Source: CAVTYH01 sp963738835
Lineage (GTDB): Bacteria; Planctomycetota; Planctomycetia; Pirellulales; JADZDJ01
Reading direction: 5' to 3'
Length of the DNA stretch: 64,000 nt
Assembly: GCA_963738835.1 (NCBI GenBank)
Contig: CAVTYH010000001.1
Location: 868,001-932,000, forward strand
The notes under the pieces were generated by a model that saw nothing but the letters and a program-made list of their open reading frames with translations, had not been told where the DNA came from and made no database searches. Both the position numbers and the translations under genes were made by a program. Below are positions 18,736-28,206 of the stretch, in pieces (the first letter of the stretch is position 1; each line of letters starts with the position of its first letter).

Positions 18736-21507
18736 GTGAAGAAGATTCCATTGCGTTTGGCAAGTTGCCTGGCGATCGTCCTGCTCTTCAGCTGGGAAAG
18801 GGCCGTCGCGCAAAATGGCGGTTTTCGGGGACGCAATTTGCCGAGGCTGGTGGATGATAACGCCGAACTCGTGAATCTCGCCTTGGTCGCCACGCCGACC
18901 GCCTCGTTCACTTCGGGTGACACCACGATTTCCGCGATCAACGACGGCGAGAATCCGCGCGTTTCGCGGCAAACCTATGGCAACTGGGGTGACCCGACAC
19001 GGGCCGAGACGGAATGGGTAGAGTACACTTGGCCCAAGCCGATTAGTACCAATAAGGCAGACGTTTACTGGTGGGTCGACGGCCGCGACATTCACCTCCC
19101 CAGGGCCTGTCGCTTGGAATACTTCAACGGCACAGATTATGTCGAAGTTCCCAACGCCCGGGGTCTTGGCGTCACCCAGGACATTTGGAATGTAACGACC
19201 TTTGATGAAATCACTACTACAAAGATTCGCTTGGAGGTCGACAGCAGCGCACGCCGTCCGATTGCGACCGGCATTATCGAATTCCGTGTGTTCGATTCCG
19301 GCAAATCGCCGAAGTTTCCGCCGATGGTGAAGGCCGGTGTCGACCGCGTTGCCGTAATGGGCGCTAAGACTTATCTCAACGGCGCAGTTCACGAGCTCAG
19401 TGGCGTAGATTCGAAGGTCGCGTGGAGTAAAGAGGCAGGCCCCGGCGAAGTTCGTTTCGACGACGAGCATTCGCCACTCACTCGTGCCGCATTCTCCGCG
19501 GTGGGCGACTACACGCTGAAGTTCACCGCTGGTGCCGGCGATTTGTCCGCTGCCGATACACTTCACGTTCGGGTCGAGCCTGCGGCTTCGGCGGCGCATT
19601 TGGAGCCGGTTTATACGATGCCGTACAAAATCAGCGGCCCGCTGTGGACGGGCCGCGCCAGGGCGCTGATCGTTAATTGGATTCCGCACTGTTATACCGA
19701 GATCGATAAACTAGATCTTCCACAGGGTGGCATTGGCAATCTGATCGAAGCAGGCAAGAAACTTCGCGGCGAGCCTGCCAAGCCACACGTCGGTTATCCG
19801 TTCTCGAATGCATGGGTTTACAACACGCTGGAATCGATGTGCATTGCCCAGATGGTCGATCCGCAGGGCGACGAGGAAATCGCCCAAGCGCAAAAGGTGA
19901 TGCGAGACAAAATCGAGGAATGGATTCCCATTATCCTGGCGGCGCAAGAGCCCGACGGTTATTTGCAAACTCGCTTCACTCTGGGCACACCGCGCGAGAA
20001 CGGCAAATCACCGCCGCACTGGAGTCCTCAGGGTCGAGGCGAACATGAAGGCTATGTCGCAGGCTATTTCTTGGAAGCGGCTATTTCGCACTACAATATG
20101 ACGAGCGGCAAAGATACGCGGCTGTACGACGCCGCCAAAAAACTAGCCGACTGCTGGTACGACAACATCGGTCCCCCGCCGAAAAAGCCCTGGTACGATG
20201 GCCATCAGGAAATGGAGCAAGCTTTGGTGCGGTTTGCCCGCATGGTTGACCACGTGGAAGGAGGGGGGAAAGGCGATAAGTACACGGAACTAGCGCGATT
20301 CCTGATCGATTCCCGGCGCGGTGGCAGCCAGTACGATCAAAGCCATCTGCCGGCGGTTCAGCAGTACGAGGCTGTCGGTCACGCTGTCCGTGCCGCGTAT
20401 TTCTATTCCGGCATGGCCGACATCGCGATGATGACCCACGATCTGGATTACCAGAGCGCGGTCAATTCCATCTGGGACAACATCGTCAACAAGAAGTATT
20501 ACGTCACCGGCGGCATCGGCTCCGGGGAAACTTCCGAGGGCTTCGGGCCGAATTATTCGCTCCGCAACAATTCATACTGCGAATCGTGCTCCGGCACGGC
20601 CGAGTTGTTCTTCCAGTACAAAATGAATCTGACGTATCAAGACGCCAAGTTCGCCGATCTGTATGAGGAAACCCTCTATAACGCGATTCTCGGCGACACC
20701 GATTTGAATGGCCACAATTTTTACTACGTCAACGCATTGGATACTTCAGGAAACCGCGGTAGCATGCGCACGGCTTGGCATCAATGTCCCTGTTGCGTGG
20801 GAAACATCTCACGGACGCTGCTAATGTTGCCGACGTGGATGTACGCCACCGGTCCAGATAGTTTGTACGTGAATCTATTCGCCGGCACCACCGTGAATGT
20901 CGAGAATGTCGCCGGCACGAATGTGCAAATGGTGCAGGACACGAATTATCCATGGGACGGGAAAGTCACCATCACGGTTAATCCGCAGGATCCGAAGCAC
21001 TTTTCAATCCGCATTCGGTCGCCCAGGCGCAGCGTCAGCGATCTTTACACCAGCACGCCCGATTCTGATGGCATCAAGTGGATGTCGGTGAACGGCGAAA
21101 AGCTAATGCCGTCAATCGAAAACGGTTATGCAGTGATCACCCGCGATTGGAAGGCAGGCGACAAAATCGAGCTTGAGCTGCCGATGAAGCCGCAACGAAT
21201 CAAGGCGCTGGATAAAGTAGCGGCCGACCGCGGGCTGGTTGCCTTGCGAAGGGGGCCACTGGTTTATAATTTCGAAGCCATCGATAATCCGGGGATGGAC
21301 GGCCAGAATTTACCAACACTCAAAGCCAATTCGCCGCTGACGACCGAATGGAAGCCCGAATTGCTGCAAGGCGTGGTAGTCATCAAAGCCGAGACTGTCG
21401 ACGGCTCGCCGCTGTTGGCGATTCCGAATTATGCCCGTAATAACCGCAGTGGCCGATCGGCCGTTTGGATTCGCGATGACCAATCGGGCGTGGCGGCTGA
21501 CCGCTAG
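18736..21507 (+). CDS. exported GH127 beta-L-arabinofuranosidase-like glycosidase
   Basis: GTG start at 18736 has GAGGAG seven bases upstream; a TTG further up is rejected. A signal peptide precedes an F5/8C/CBM32-like domain (about 35-190) and a PKD-like segment (about 195-285). The (alpha/alpha)6 GH127 (DUF1680) domain follows. The zinc/nucleophile site of GH127 is intact: Glu616 and Cys618 in YCESC, and Cys686-Cys687 in QCPCCVG; a candidate acid/base Glu lies in GETSEGFG (597-604). The founding enzyme, HypBA1 of Bifidobacterium, cleaves beta-L-arabinofuranosyl bonds of hydroxyproline-linked arabinooligosaccharides, which is striking beside the hydroxyproline genes. Other GH127/146-type specificities remain possible. 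Confidence 0.85.
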   Translation: MKKIPLRLASCLAIVLLFSWERAVAQNGGFRGRNLPRLVDDNAELVNLALVATPTASFTSGDTTISAINDGENPRVSRQTYGNWGDPTRAETEWVEYTWPKPISTNKADVYWWVDGRDIHLPRACRLEYFNGTDYVEVPNARGLGVTQDIWNVTTFDEITTTKIRLEVDSSARRPIATGIIEFRVFDSGKSPKFPPMVKAGVDRVAVMGAKTYLNGAVHELSGVDSKVAWSKEAGPGEVRFDDEHSPLTRAAFSAVGDYTLKFTAGAGDLSAADTLHVRVEPAASAAHLEPVYTMPYKISGPLWTGRARALIVNWIPHCYTEIDKLDLPQGGIGNLIEAGKKLRGEPAKPHVGYPFSNAWVYNTLESMCIAQMVDPQGDEEIAQAQKVMRDKIEEWIPIILAAQEPDGYLQTRFTLGTPRENGKSPPHWSPQGRGEHEGYVAGYFLEAAISHYNMTSGKDTRLYDAAKKLADCWYDNIGPPPKKPWYDGHQEMEQALVRFARMVDHVEGGGKGDKYTELARFLIDSRRGGSQYDQSHLPAVQQYEAVGHAVRAAYFYSGMADIAMMTHDLDYQSAVNSIWDNIVNKKYYVTGGIGSGETSEGFGPNYSLRNNSYCESCSGTAELFFQYKMNLTYQDAKFADLYEETLYNAILGDTDLNGHNFYYVNALDTSGNRGSMRTAWHQCPCCVGNISRTLLMLPTWMYATGPDSLYVNLFAGTTVNVENVAGTNVQMVQDTNYPWDGKVTITVNPQDPKHFSIRIRSPRRSVSDLYTSTPDSDGIKWMSVNGEKLMPSIENGYAVITRDWKAGDKIELELPMKPQRIKALDKVAADRGLVALRRGPLVYNFEAIDNPGMDGQNLPTLKANSPLTTEWKPELLQGVVVIKAETVDGSPLLAIPNYARNNRSGRSAVWIRDDQSGVAADR

Positions 21508-21537
21508 TGCGAGCAAGATTCGTGAACTCGCAAAATG

Positions 21538-21546
21538 TGGTATAAT
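21538..21546 (+). promoter_or_regulatory. extended -10 promoter of the furanose ABC operon
   Basis: TGGTATAAT is a perfect extended -10 element (TGnTATAAT), 77 bases before the binding-protein ATG and just after the GH127 stop. The -35 region (TTCGTG about 15 bases upstream) is poor, as is common for extended -10 promoters. Confidence 0.5.
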
Positions 21547-21623
21547 GCGCTCCGCACAGCGGCTAGCACCGGTCGATCTCTGGTTTCTCGCCCAACTATC
21601 ATTCAAGCAACCATTGGCAAGCC

Positions 21624-22595
21624 ATGAACATCAAAATGAAGCGATTCTTGTTAGCGGGCTGCTTGCTCGCGCTCGTCTCCCCTTTAGCATCGTGCGGAAA
21701 GCAGGCTAGCCACTCGAAAGCGGTCGTCGGCTTCTCGCAGATTGGCGCTGAAAGCGGATGGCGCACTGCCAACACGCAGTCCATCAAAGACGAGGCGGCC
21801 AAACGTGAGATCGACTTGAAATTCGCCGATGCGCAGCAGAAGCAGGAAAACCAAATCAAGGCCCTTCGATCGTTCATCGCTCAGGGAGTGGATGTGATTG
21901 CCTTCTCGCCCGTCGTGGAAACCGGCTGGGAGCCGGTGCTCAAGGAAATCAAGGCGGCGAACATTCCCGTCGTGCTGACCGACCGGGCGGTGGAAGTGGA
22001 CGACCCGTCGCTGTTCGTCACTTTCATCGGTTCGGATTTTGTGGAAGAAGGACGCCGTGCCGCGCAATGGGTGGTGAAGGAGGTCGGCGCCGGAAGCAAA
22101 GCAAACATCGCTGTGCTTGAAGGGACGCCTGGCTCTGCGCCGGCGATTGATCGCAACACGGGTTTCAATGAAGTCATTGCGAAATATCCAAATCTCAAGG
22201 TTATCAAAAGCCAAACTGGCGACTTTACGCGTGCCAAAGGCAAGGAGGTGATGGAGGCGTTTCTCAAAAGCCCCGAGGGCAAATCGATCGACGTCTTATT
22301 TGCTCACAACGACGACATGGCGCTTGGCGCCATCCAGGCGATGGAAGAAGCCGGCGTGAAGCCGGGCACGCAAATCAAAATTGTCTCGATCGACGGCGTA
22401 CACGATGCGTTTCAGGCCATGGTCGATGGCAAACTCAACTGCACCGTCGAATGCAATCCGCTGCTGGGTCCGCAACTGTTTGATGCCGTCGAAGAAATTA
22501 AGGCCGGCAAGCAATTGCCCAAGCGAATTGTGATTGAGGAAGCAGTCTACGAGCAGAAACAGGCCGCAGACGTGATTAAAGATCGGAAATACTGA
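21624..22595 (+). CDS. sugar ABC transporter binding lipoprotein, YtfQ-like
   Basis: Periplasmic-binding-protein-like I fold, 323 residues. The N terminus is a lipoprotein signal ending in LASC, so the mature protein is anchored through that Cys. It matches E. coli YtfQ closely by eye: VGFSQIGAESGWRTANTQSI, ADAQQKQENQIKALRSFIAQ, PVVETGWEPVLKEIK, SQTGDFTRAKGKEVMEAFLK, FAHNDDMALGAIQAMEEAG and VSIDGVHDAFQAM. YtfQ binds galactofuranose. Related systems named AraU/V/W/Z import L-arabinose in Shewanella. With GH51, GH127 and araBAD nearby, arabinofuranose/arabinose is the likely cargo. Confidence 0.88.
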   Translation: MNIKMKRFLLAGCLLALVSPLASCGKQASHSKAVVGFSQIGAESGWRTANTQSIKDEAAKREIDLKFADAQQKQENQIKALRSFIAQGVDVIAFSPVVETGWEPVLKEIKAANIPVVLTDRAVEVDDPSLFVTFIGSDFVEEGRRAAQWVVKEVGAGSKANIAVLEGTPGSAPAIDRNTGFNEVIAKYPNLKVIKSQTGDFTRAKGKEVMEAFLKSPEGKSIDVLFAHNDDMALGAIQAMEEAGVKPGTQIKIVSIDGVHDAFQAMVDGKLNCTVECNPLLGPQLFDAVEEIKAGKQLPKRIVIEEAVYEQKQAADVIKDRKY

Positions 22596-22720
22596 ACTGC
22601 TTTCTGCAATCGTGAAGCGACGGAGCTTGCTTTGCGATTGTCAGGCCGGGAACGACGAAGTGGTCGCGGTTGTTAAACTGCTTGAATTGTACCTTCCTCA
22701 CCGCCAGTAAAACGTCACCC

Positions 22721-24253
22721 ATGCCCAGTGCCGAGATTGATTTACTAGAAGCGCAGGGCATCTCCAAGCGATTTCCAGGCGTGCAGGCGCTGGATGACGT
22801 GAACTTTTCTGTGCGTCGTGGTGAAATCCATGCCCTGATGGGCGAAAACGGCGCCGGCAAGAGTACGCTCATTAAAGTGATCACCGGTGTGCATCGCCGT
22901 GATCGTGGGCAAGTGCTGTTGGATGGGCAACCAGTCGATCCGCATTCTCCCAAAGCCGCTGAAACACTCGGGATCAGTACGGTTTATCAAGAAGTCAACC
23001 TGATTCCTCATCTTTCGGTCGCCGAAAACATCTGCCTCGGCCGCGAGCCGCTACGCTTGGGGACCATTCGCTGGAAGGCGATGGGCCGCCGGGCAAAAGA
23101 GGCACTAGCTCGGTTGGATCTGGAGATCGACGTCTGGCAGGAACTCGCCAGCTGCTCGATTGCCATTCAGCAAATGGTGGCGATTGCGAGGGCGTTGGAT
23201 ACGTCCGCTAAGCTGTTGATCCTCGATGAGCCCACTTCCAGTCTGGATGCCCGCGAGGTGGAAGAACTATTCGCCGTGTTGCGGCGTTTGCGGGCCGAGG
23301 GGCTGGGGATCGTATTCGTCACGCACTTTCTCGATCAGGTCTATGCAGTTACCGATCGCATCACGGTTTTGCGTGACGGGAAGCTGGTCGGAACGTTCGC
23401 CACGGTCGAATTGCCGCGGCTGAAATTGGTTAGCAAAATGATCGGCAAGGAAGTGGCCGAGGAAGCAAAACATCCTTCGCACTCTGCCACCGACAGCGAG
23501 CAAAAGGTTTCTGACTCCGTTCCGTTCGTCGAAGCGCGTGGGCTCGGTCGGGGCGGCTTTATCGGCCCGGTGAATTTAATTATCCGCCGCGGCGAAGTCG
23601 TTGGGCTAGCCGGATTGCTCGGCTCGGGCCGAACGGAAACGGCTCGGATGCTCTTTGGAATCGATCGCGCTGATCTGGGCAAAGTGCTTCTGGAAGGCGA
23701 GCCGCTGACGTTGCGTTCGCCCAAAAACGCGATCCGAGCGGGCTTTGCTTTCACTTCCGAAAACCGCAAAACCGAGGGAATCATTCCTGATCTTTCGGTG
23801 CGCGAGAACATTATTCTGGCGATGCAGGGATCCCGGGGTCCGTCGCGCGCGATTTCACGCGCGGCCCAGACGGAAATTGCCGATCGCTTCATCAAAGCGC
23901 TGGGCATCAAAACACCGTCGCCAGAGCAAGCGATTGCGAAACTCAGTGGTGGCAATCAGCAAAAGGTGCTGCTGGCCCGCTGGCTGGCCAGCGAACCGCG
24001 GCTGTTTATCTTGGACGAACCAACGCGCGGCATCGATGTTGGCGCCAAAGCGGAAATCGAGAAGCTCGTGGACGCATTGTGCCAGCAAGGCATGTCGATC
24101 TTGTTCATCAGTTCCGAGCTGGAGGAAGTGGTGCGGACTTGCGACCGCGTGTATGTGCTTCGTGATCGAGCGATGGTCGGCAAGTTGGAAGGCGAGCAAG
24201 TGAGCGAACAAGTCATCATGCAAACCATTGCGAGCACCAGCAATGGCAACTGA
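22721..24253 (+). CDS. sugar ABC transporter ATPase, YtfR/RbsA type (two ATP-binding domains)
   Basis: 510-residue tandem ATPase that powers the permease pair. Walker A of domain 1 is GENGAGKSTL, with a Walker B at LLILDEPTSSLD. Domain 2 has the usual degenerate P-loop GLLGSGRTETARMLFG, the signature LSGGNQQKVLLARWL and Walker B LFILDEPTRGIDVG. The start is set at ATG 22721 (MPSAEIDLLEA), since the upstream in-frame part lacks a ribosome site and homology. The end overlaps the permease start by 11 bases. Duplicated ATPases of this kind belong to ribose/galactofuranose-class importers. Confidence 0.92.
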   Translation: MPSAEIDLLEAQGISKRFPGVQALDDVNFSVRRGEIHALMGENGAGKSTLIKVITGVHRRDRGQVLLDGQPVDPHSPKAAETLGISTVYQEVNLIPHLSVAENICLGREPLRLGTIRWKAMGRRAKEALARLDLEIDVWQELASCSIAIQQMVAIARALDTSAKLLILDEPTSSLDAREVEELFAVLRRLRAEGLGIVFVTHFLDQVYAVTDRITVLRDGKLVGTFATVELPRLKLVSKMIGKEVAEEAKHPSHSATDSEQKVSDSVPFVEARGLGRGGFIGPVNLIIRRGEVVGLAGLLGSGRTETARMLFGIDRADLGKVLLEGEPLTLRSPKNAIRAGFAFTSENRKTEGIIPDLSVRENIILAMQGSRGPSRAISRAAQTEIADRFIKALGIKTPSPEQAIAKLSGGNQQKVLLARWLASEPRLFILDEPTRGIDVGAKAEIEKLVDALCQQGMSILFISSELEEVVRTCDRVYVLRDRAMVGKLEGEQVSEQVIMQTIASTSNGN

Positions 24254-25281
24254 ACCAACCAAATTTGCACGGCAGGGGGCGCAATTAAAAGTCCTGTGGC
24301 CGGTGACCGCGCTAGCATTGTTGCTGCTTTTCAACCTGATCTTTACGCGCGGCTTTTTCAATTTCGAGGTGGAAGACGGCAGCTATTTATCTGGCTCGCT
24401 GATCGACATTTTGAAGAACGGCTCGATCGTGATGCTCTTGTCGCTGGGTATGACGCTGGTGATTGCCACCGGCGGCGTCGATCTTTCGGTCGGTGCGGTA
24501 ATGGCCATTGCCGGCGCGGTGGCTGCCACGCTCATCAATCGGCCCGACGGCAGTTTTGCGATTGCTGTCCTGGCCGCGATCGGCGTGTCGTTGGTAGCGG
24601 GCGCATGGAATGGCATGTTGGTTGGCGTGTTTCGTATTCAGCCGATTGTGGCGACGCTGATATTGATGGTCGCCGGCCGCGGCGTAGCGCAGCTCATCAC
24701 GGAAGGCCAGATCATCACGTTCCATGATCCGAAGCTGACCTATTTGTGCAACGGCCATCTGCTGGGGTTGCCATTTCCCGTCTGGATTGTCGCCGCTATG
24801 CTGCTGGCCACGCTACTGTGGACGCGACAGACAGCCTGGGGCCTGTTCATCGAATGCGTTGGCGATAACGAAACGGCCACGCTTTATTCGGGCATTAACA
24901 GCCGTGCGGTGAAGTTCATCGTGTACACTTTTTCCGGCCTTTGTGCTGGGATAGCGGGGTTGCTGGCCGTTTCAAACATTAAAGGCGCAGGATTCGAACA
25001 ACGCCGGGTTGTTTCTGGAACTGGATGCCATTGTTGCCGTAGTGGTCGGTGGTACTGCGCTGACTGGTGGGCGTTTTAATCTGATTGGCTCGATCATTGG
25101 CTCGCTGATTATTCAGACGTTGACCACAACGATGTATGCTCAGGGCGTGAGTTCCGATGTGGCGCCGGTCCCCAAGGCGCTTGTGATTTTGGCCGTGTGC
25201 ATGTTGCAATCGCCAGTGTTTCGCCGGCAGACGAAGCGCTGGTTCGACTTGCTCTGCTCTCTCGTCAGGAGGCCAGCATGA
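24243..25281 (+). CDS. sugar ABC transporter permease 1, YtfT-like, one frameshift
   Basis: BPD_transp_2 (RbsC-type) permease. The first frame carries VMLLSLGMTLVIATGGVDLS and VGAVMAIAGAVAATL and reaches SNIKGA, then runs into nonsense. The next frame continues DSNNAGLFLELDAIVAVVVG, then GGTALTGGRFNLIGSIIGS. Deleting one G at about 24989-24991 gives one frame of about 345 residues. It overlaps the ATPase stop by 11 bases and the next permease by ATGA. With the second permease it should form the heterodimeric channel, as in YtfT/YjfF. Confidence 0.85.
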
Positions 25282-26277
25282 AACTCCGGCCAAAATATAT
25301 TCCGCTCTTGGCCACGGTGCTGGTTTTTGCATTGTTGTATACGTATGGATGCGTGAGCTACCGGAATTTTAGCTCGTTGCGCGTGGCAGTGAATCTGGTG
25401 GGCGACAATGGATTCCTGGGTGTGGCGGCGGTCGGAGCAACGTTCGTAATTCTCTCGGGCGGAATCGATCTATCGGTGGGCGCTGTGGTCGCCGCCACCA
25501 GTATTCTGATTGCCAGATTGATCGAGTGTAATGTCCCTCCGCTGGCGGCGATCTCGCTGGCCTTGGCAGTCGGCGCATGTTTTGGCGCAATCATGGGATG
25601 CATTATCCATTTTTACCGCCAGCCGCCGTTTATGATCACTCTGGCCGGCATGTTTTTCGCGCGGCATGGGTTTTGTTGTTTTCCCAAAGTCGTTGGGAAT
25701 TAAGGACGAATTTTATCAGCATACGATCAATGAGCAGCTAGCGATTCGACTTACCGATGCCGTCACCGTGCCGTTTACGGCAACATCGTTTCTGATCGCA
25801 TTGTTGCTGGGAATCTTTATCGCCCATTGTACCCGGTTTGGACGGGCGGTATATGCGATTGGCGACGACGAGCCCTCGGCCACGCTGATGGGCGTGCCCA
25901 TTGGGCGCACGAAGATTCTGGTTTACGCGCTCTCAGGCTTTTGTTCCGCGCTGGCAGGCGTGGTGTACACGTTTTACACGCAGTCGGGCAATCCGGCGTC
26001 ATGTGTGGGCTTCGAGCTTGACGCTATTGCCGCTGTGGTGATCGGTGGCACGCTGCTGCGAGGCGGGGTCGGCTTTGTCGGTGGCACGGCGGTGGGAGTG
26101 CTGATTTTGGGCCTGATTCAAAGCCTGATCAACTTCAAAGGCGACCTGAATTCCTGGTGGACGCGCATCGTCGTTGGGCTACTGGTTCTGCTCTTCATCG
26201 GCCTACAGAACGTTGTGACCGCTGTTTCGAGTCGCTCGCGCCGAACGGGCCAAGCGATGACAGCAACGAGCCGGTGA
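25278..26277 (+). CDS. sugar ABC transporter permease 2, YjfF-like, one frameshift
   Basis: Second RbsC-type permease. CAGGAGG lies six bases before ATG 25278, which overlaps the previous stop. The first frame gives FVILSGGIDLSVGAVVAATS and ends after FMITLAGMFFAR. The remainder (MGFVVFPKSLGIKDEFY, then SGFCSALAGVVYTFYTQSGN and FELDAIAAVVIGGTLLRGGV) is in another frame. The break lies at about 25657-25667 in a GCGCGG stretch. Joined length is about 330 residues, normal for YjfF. Last gene of the importer operon. Confidence 0.85.
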
Positions 26278-26328
26278 CGTCGCCCTACGTACGTGGCGGT
26301 CTCAACCAACTGGATTCGGCTCTTACGA

Positions 26329-27024
26329 TTAAATCTGGCCAGTCCCAGCATAGACGAGCGCGAAAGTCAGGGTCGTCTCGTCGCCCGATTCGGCAATCCG
26401 CGCGGGCAGCTTCAGCAAAACTACCTTGTGTTGGCCGTCGTTGCGCTCTGCCAGCCGAGGGAAGTCGCCGCTAATATCATCCACTGGCTGCAAGTTGAGA
26501 TTACTTGGGTGCTTTGCGGCATTGATGGCGGCGGCAGCCTTCATCAGTTCCTTGTGCGGCACGGGTTCGAGCTTTGTGTCTTGCCTAGCAGGGATCAAAA
26601 GTGCAAATGTCCTGGTGGGCGCCACACCTTGGTGATTGCCGTCCTCGGGCTGAATGCCAAGGCGCACGACGTAGATGCCGGAGGGAAGCTCTTCGTCGCG
26701 GAAGTCGCGCCGCTCTGTATCGACTCGCAAGACGCCGAGCACGATGCCTTCGGTCATCGTATCGAGCGCCAAGGTTCCGCCGGTGGGTTTTTTAGCGAGC
26801 GGCAGTTGCTTGCGAAACCAGAATTCGAAAAACGGCTTGTCGCCCGTCGAAAGACGAAGTACCTTGTCGTCGAGAGCGGCACGAATCGGTTCCGCGACTT
26901 CCACCGGCGGCTTGGCGGCGGCCACACTAAGCATAGCGGGCTCGTCCGCCAACAGTGGAGCCGACATTGACAGAGCACAAACAGCGGCAAAGGCAAGAAT
27001 AAGGATCGATGATAGACGGCTCAT
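26329..27024 (-). CDS. secreted protein of unknown function
   Basis: 231 residues from ATG 27024, preceded by AAGGGA; an upstream TTG is less likely. A signal peptide ends near ALSMSAPLLA. The mature part has no recognised catalytic motif. It reads like a small beta-rich exported protein (VLGVLRVDTERRDFRDEEL, PSGIYVVRLGIQPEDGNHQG, TRTFALLIPA) comparable in style to DUF2911-like planctomycete proteins. It is last in a minus-strand run with a DUF1326 protein and a molybdenum hydroxylase and may be co-transcribed with them. Confidence 0.65.
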   Translation of the reverse strand: MSRLSSILILAFAAVCALSMSAPLLADEPAMLSVAAAKPPVEVAEPIRAALDDKVLRLSTGDKPFFEFWFRKQLPLAKKPTGGTLALDTMTEGIVLGVLRVDTERRDFRDEELPSGIYVVRLGIQPEDGNHQGVAPTRTFALLIPARQDTKLEPVPHKELMKAAAAINAAKHPSNLNLQPVDDISGDFPRLAERNDGQHKVVLLKLPARIAESGDETTLTFALVYAGTGQI

Positions 27025-27174
27025 GGCAGTGATTTCCCTTGACAATGAAGGAAGGATTCGGACACATTCCGGTCAGCGCACCTTCTCTAAAAAATAATCG
27101 CCGTAGCAAGCGAAGCCAAGTTGCTTCGCCTGCACGGCGAAAATATATATTCCGATTTTTGTAATCGCAGGGCG

Positions 27175-27873
27175 CTATTGGCTGAACGACGCTAAGTAGG
27201 CGCTGCGGCGATTGGCTTCGTCAAATTTTGTGTCCAGCCCCTGACCGCGAAACACAGCGGCGGTGGTGTAGGCAGGCCGGGCATTGGTAACCGTGGTCAG
27301 CGGCGGATAAAACAGTTCTTCATTTCCGCACACGCAGTCTTTGCCATTCAAGCAGCGAGTTTCAATCTCCACCAGGTCGCCGGCCTGCACTTTGGCACAG
27401 CCTCCCTTGAGGCATTGCGGACAGGAATCGATTGTCACCGGCGCCGAATCGATGCGCACGGTCTGCCCCAGCACGGCGCCGGCCTTTTTCTGCGCAAAGC
27501 GAACCAGCGCATCGCGCTGTTGGGCGTTGGCCCCCGCATCGACGATTAGCACACTGCGCGATTTTTGCGGGAATTTGTTCACGTCGCCCAGAGTATTATC
27601 GGCCTGCACGACGGCAAGCACACTTAAGCCATCGAGCTTGACGCCATCAAACGAGCCCTGGCGGATCGACCAACTCATGATCGCTTCGCGGCCGCCGAGA
27701 TTCATCTCGCCGTTGGCGAAGCATGGCCCCGTGTAAACATCGCAGGAGCGAATCTCGACGTAATCGCCGCTGACGGTGGTCGGAGGTGCGGTAACCGTTC
27801 CGAAGCTCACAATTCCGAAGCTTGCGACCAGCACCGCCAAGGCCGCACACAGCAAGGTTCGCCGCGTGATCAT
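27175..27873 (-). CDS. DUF1326 domain protein, exported
   Basis: 232 residues from ATG 27873, with AAGGAG before it. An N-terminal hydrophobic segment acts as signal or anchor. The domain signature is clear: GDYVEIRSCDVYTGPCFANG, then EMNLGGREAIMSWSI. Later Cys-rich stretches read IDSCPQCLKGGCAKVQ and CLNGKDCVCGNEELFYPP. Biochemical function of DUF1326 is unknown; the conserved Cys pairs could bind metal or form disulphides. It lies about 120 bp after the small Cys-rich gene of the molybdenum-hydroxylase cluster. Confidence 0.8.
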   Translation of the reverse strand: MITRRTLLCAALAVLVASFGIVSFGTVTAPPTTVSGDYVEIRSCDVYTGPCFANGEMNLGGREAIMSWSIRQGSFDGVKLDGLSVLAVVQADNTLGDVNKFPQKSRSVLIVDAGANAQQRDALVRFAQKKAGAVLGQTVRIDSAPVTIDSCPQCLKGGCAKVQAGDLVEIETRCLNGKDCVCGNEELFYPPLTTVTNARPAYTTAAVFRGQGLDTKFDEANRRSAYLASFSQ

Positions 27874-27992
27874 CGTACGTCTCCTTTTGAGCAATTCTCG
27901 TAATTCGATAAACGGCAGAAAATACCGCCGTTAATTGTACTAAATCCGCCGGCATTCATTATAGGGCCAGACACGGCGCGGGCCAATGCAGT

Positions 27993-28202
27993 TTACTGCC
28001 GGTAGCAGGGCCGATGGGGGCCGCACTCTTCCATGCTGACGGTTGTGCCGTCGGGTCCCAGGGGCTTATGCGTCTGGCTGCACCAGAAGATTCCGCTTGA
28101 GCCGCGGTCTTCCAGCGGGATACCGTTGTCGTAAAACATTTCTTTCGAGCGCAGGCACTGGCAATGGCGGTCACGCAGGCGTGCCCAAGGATCGTCCGAC
28201 AT
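27993..28202 (-). CDS. small Cys-rich protein of the molybdenum-hydroxylase operon
   Basis: 69 residues, starting MSDDPWARLRDRHCQCLRSK four bases after the stop of the FAD-subunit gene. Cysteines fall as HCQC, WCSQTH, ECGPHRPC (positions 14, 16, 41, 60, 66), a spacing able to hold metal or a small cluster. No signal peptide. Not a recognised family; tight linkage suggests an assembly or accessory factor for the hydroxylase. A longer overlapping frame in the same register is only the antisense-phase extension into the upstream gene. Confidence 0.6.
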   Translation of the reverse strand: MSDDPWARLRDRHCQCLRSKEMFYDNGIPLEDRGSSGIFWCSQTHKPLGPDGTTVSMEECGPHRPCYRQ

Positions 28203-28206
28203 GGCT

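Noticed and set aside
18625..19689. 354-residue minus-strand open frame
   Set aside because: Lies entirely antisense to the GH127 gene, lacks a ribosome site and has no recognisable domain; the plus-strand protein explains the codon pattern.
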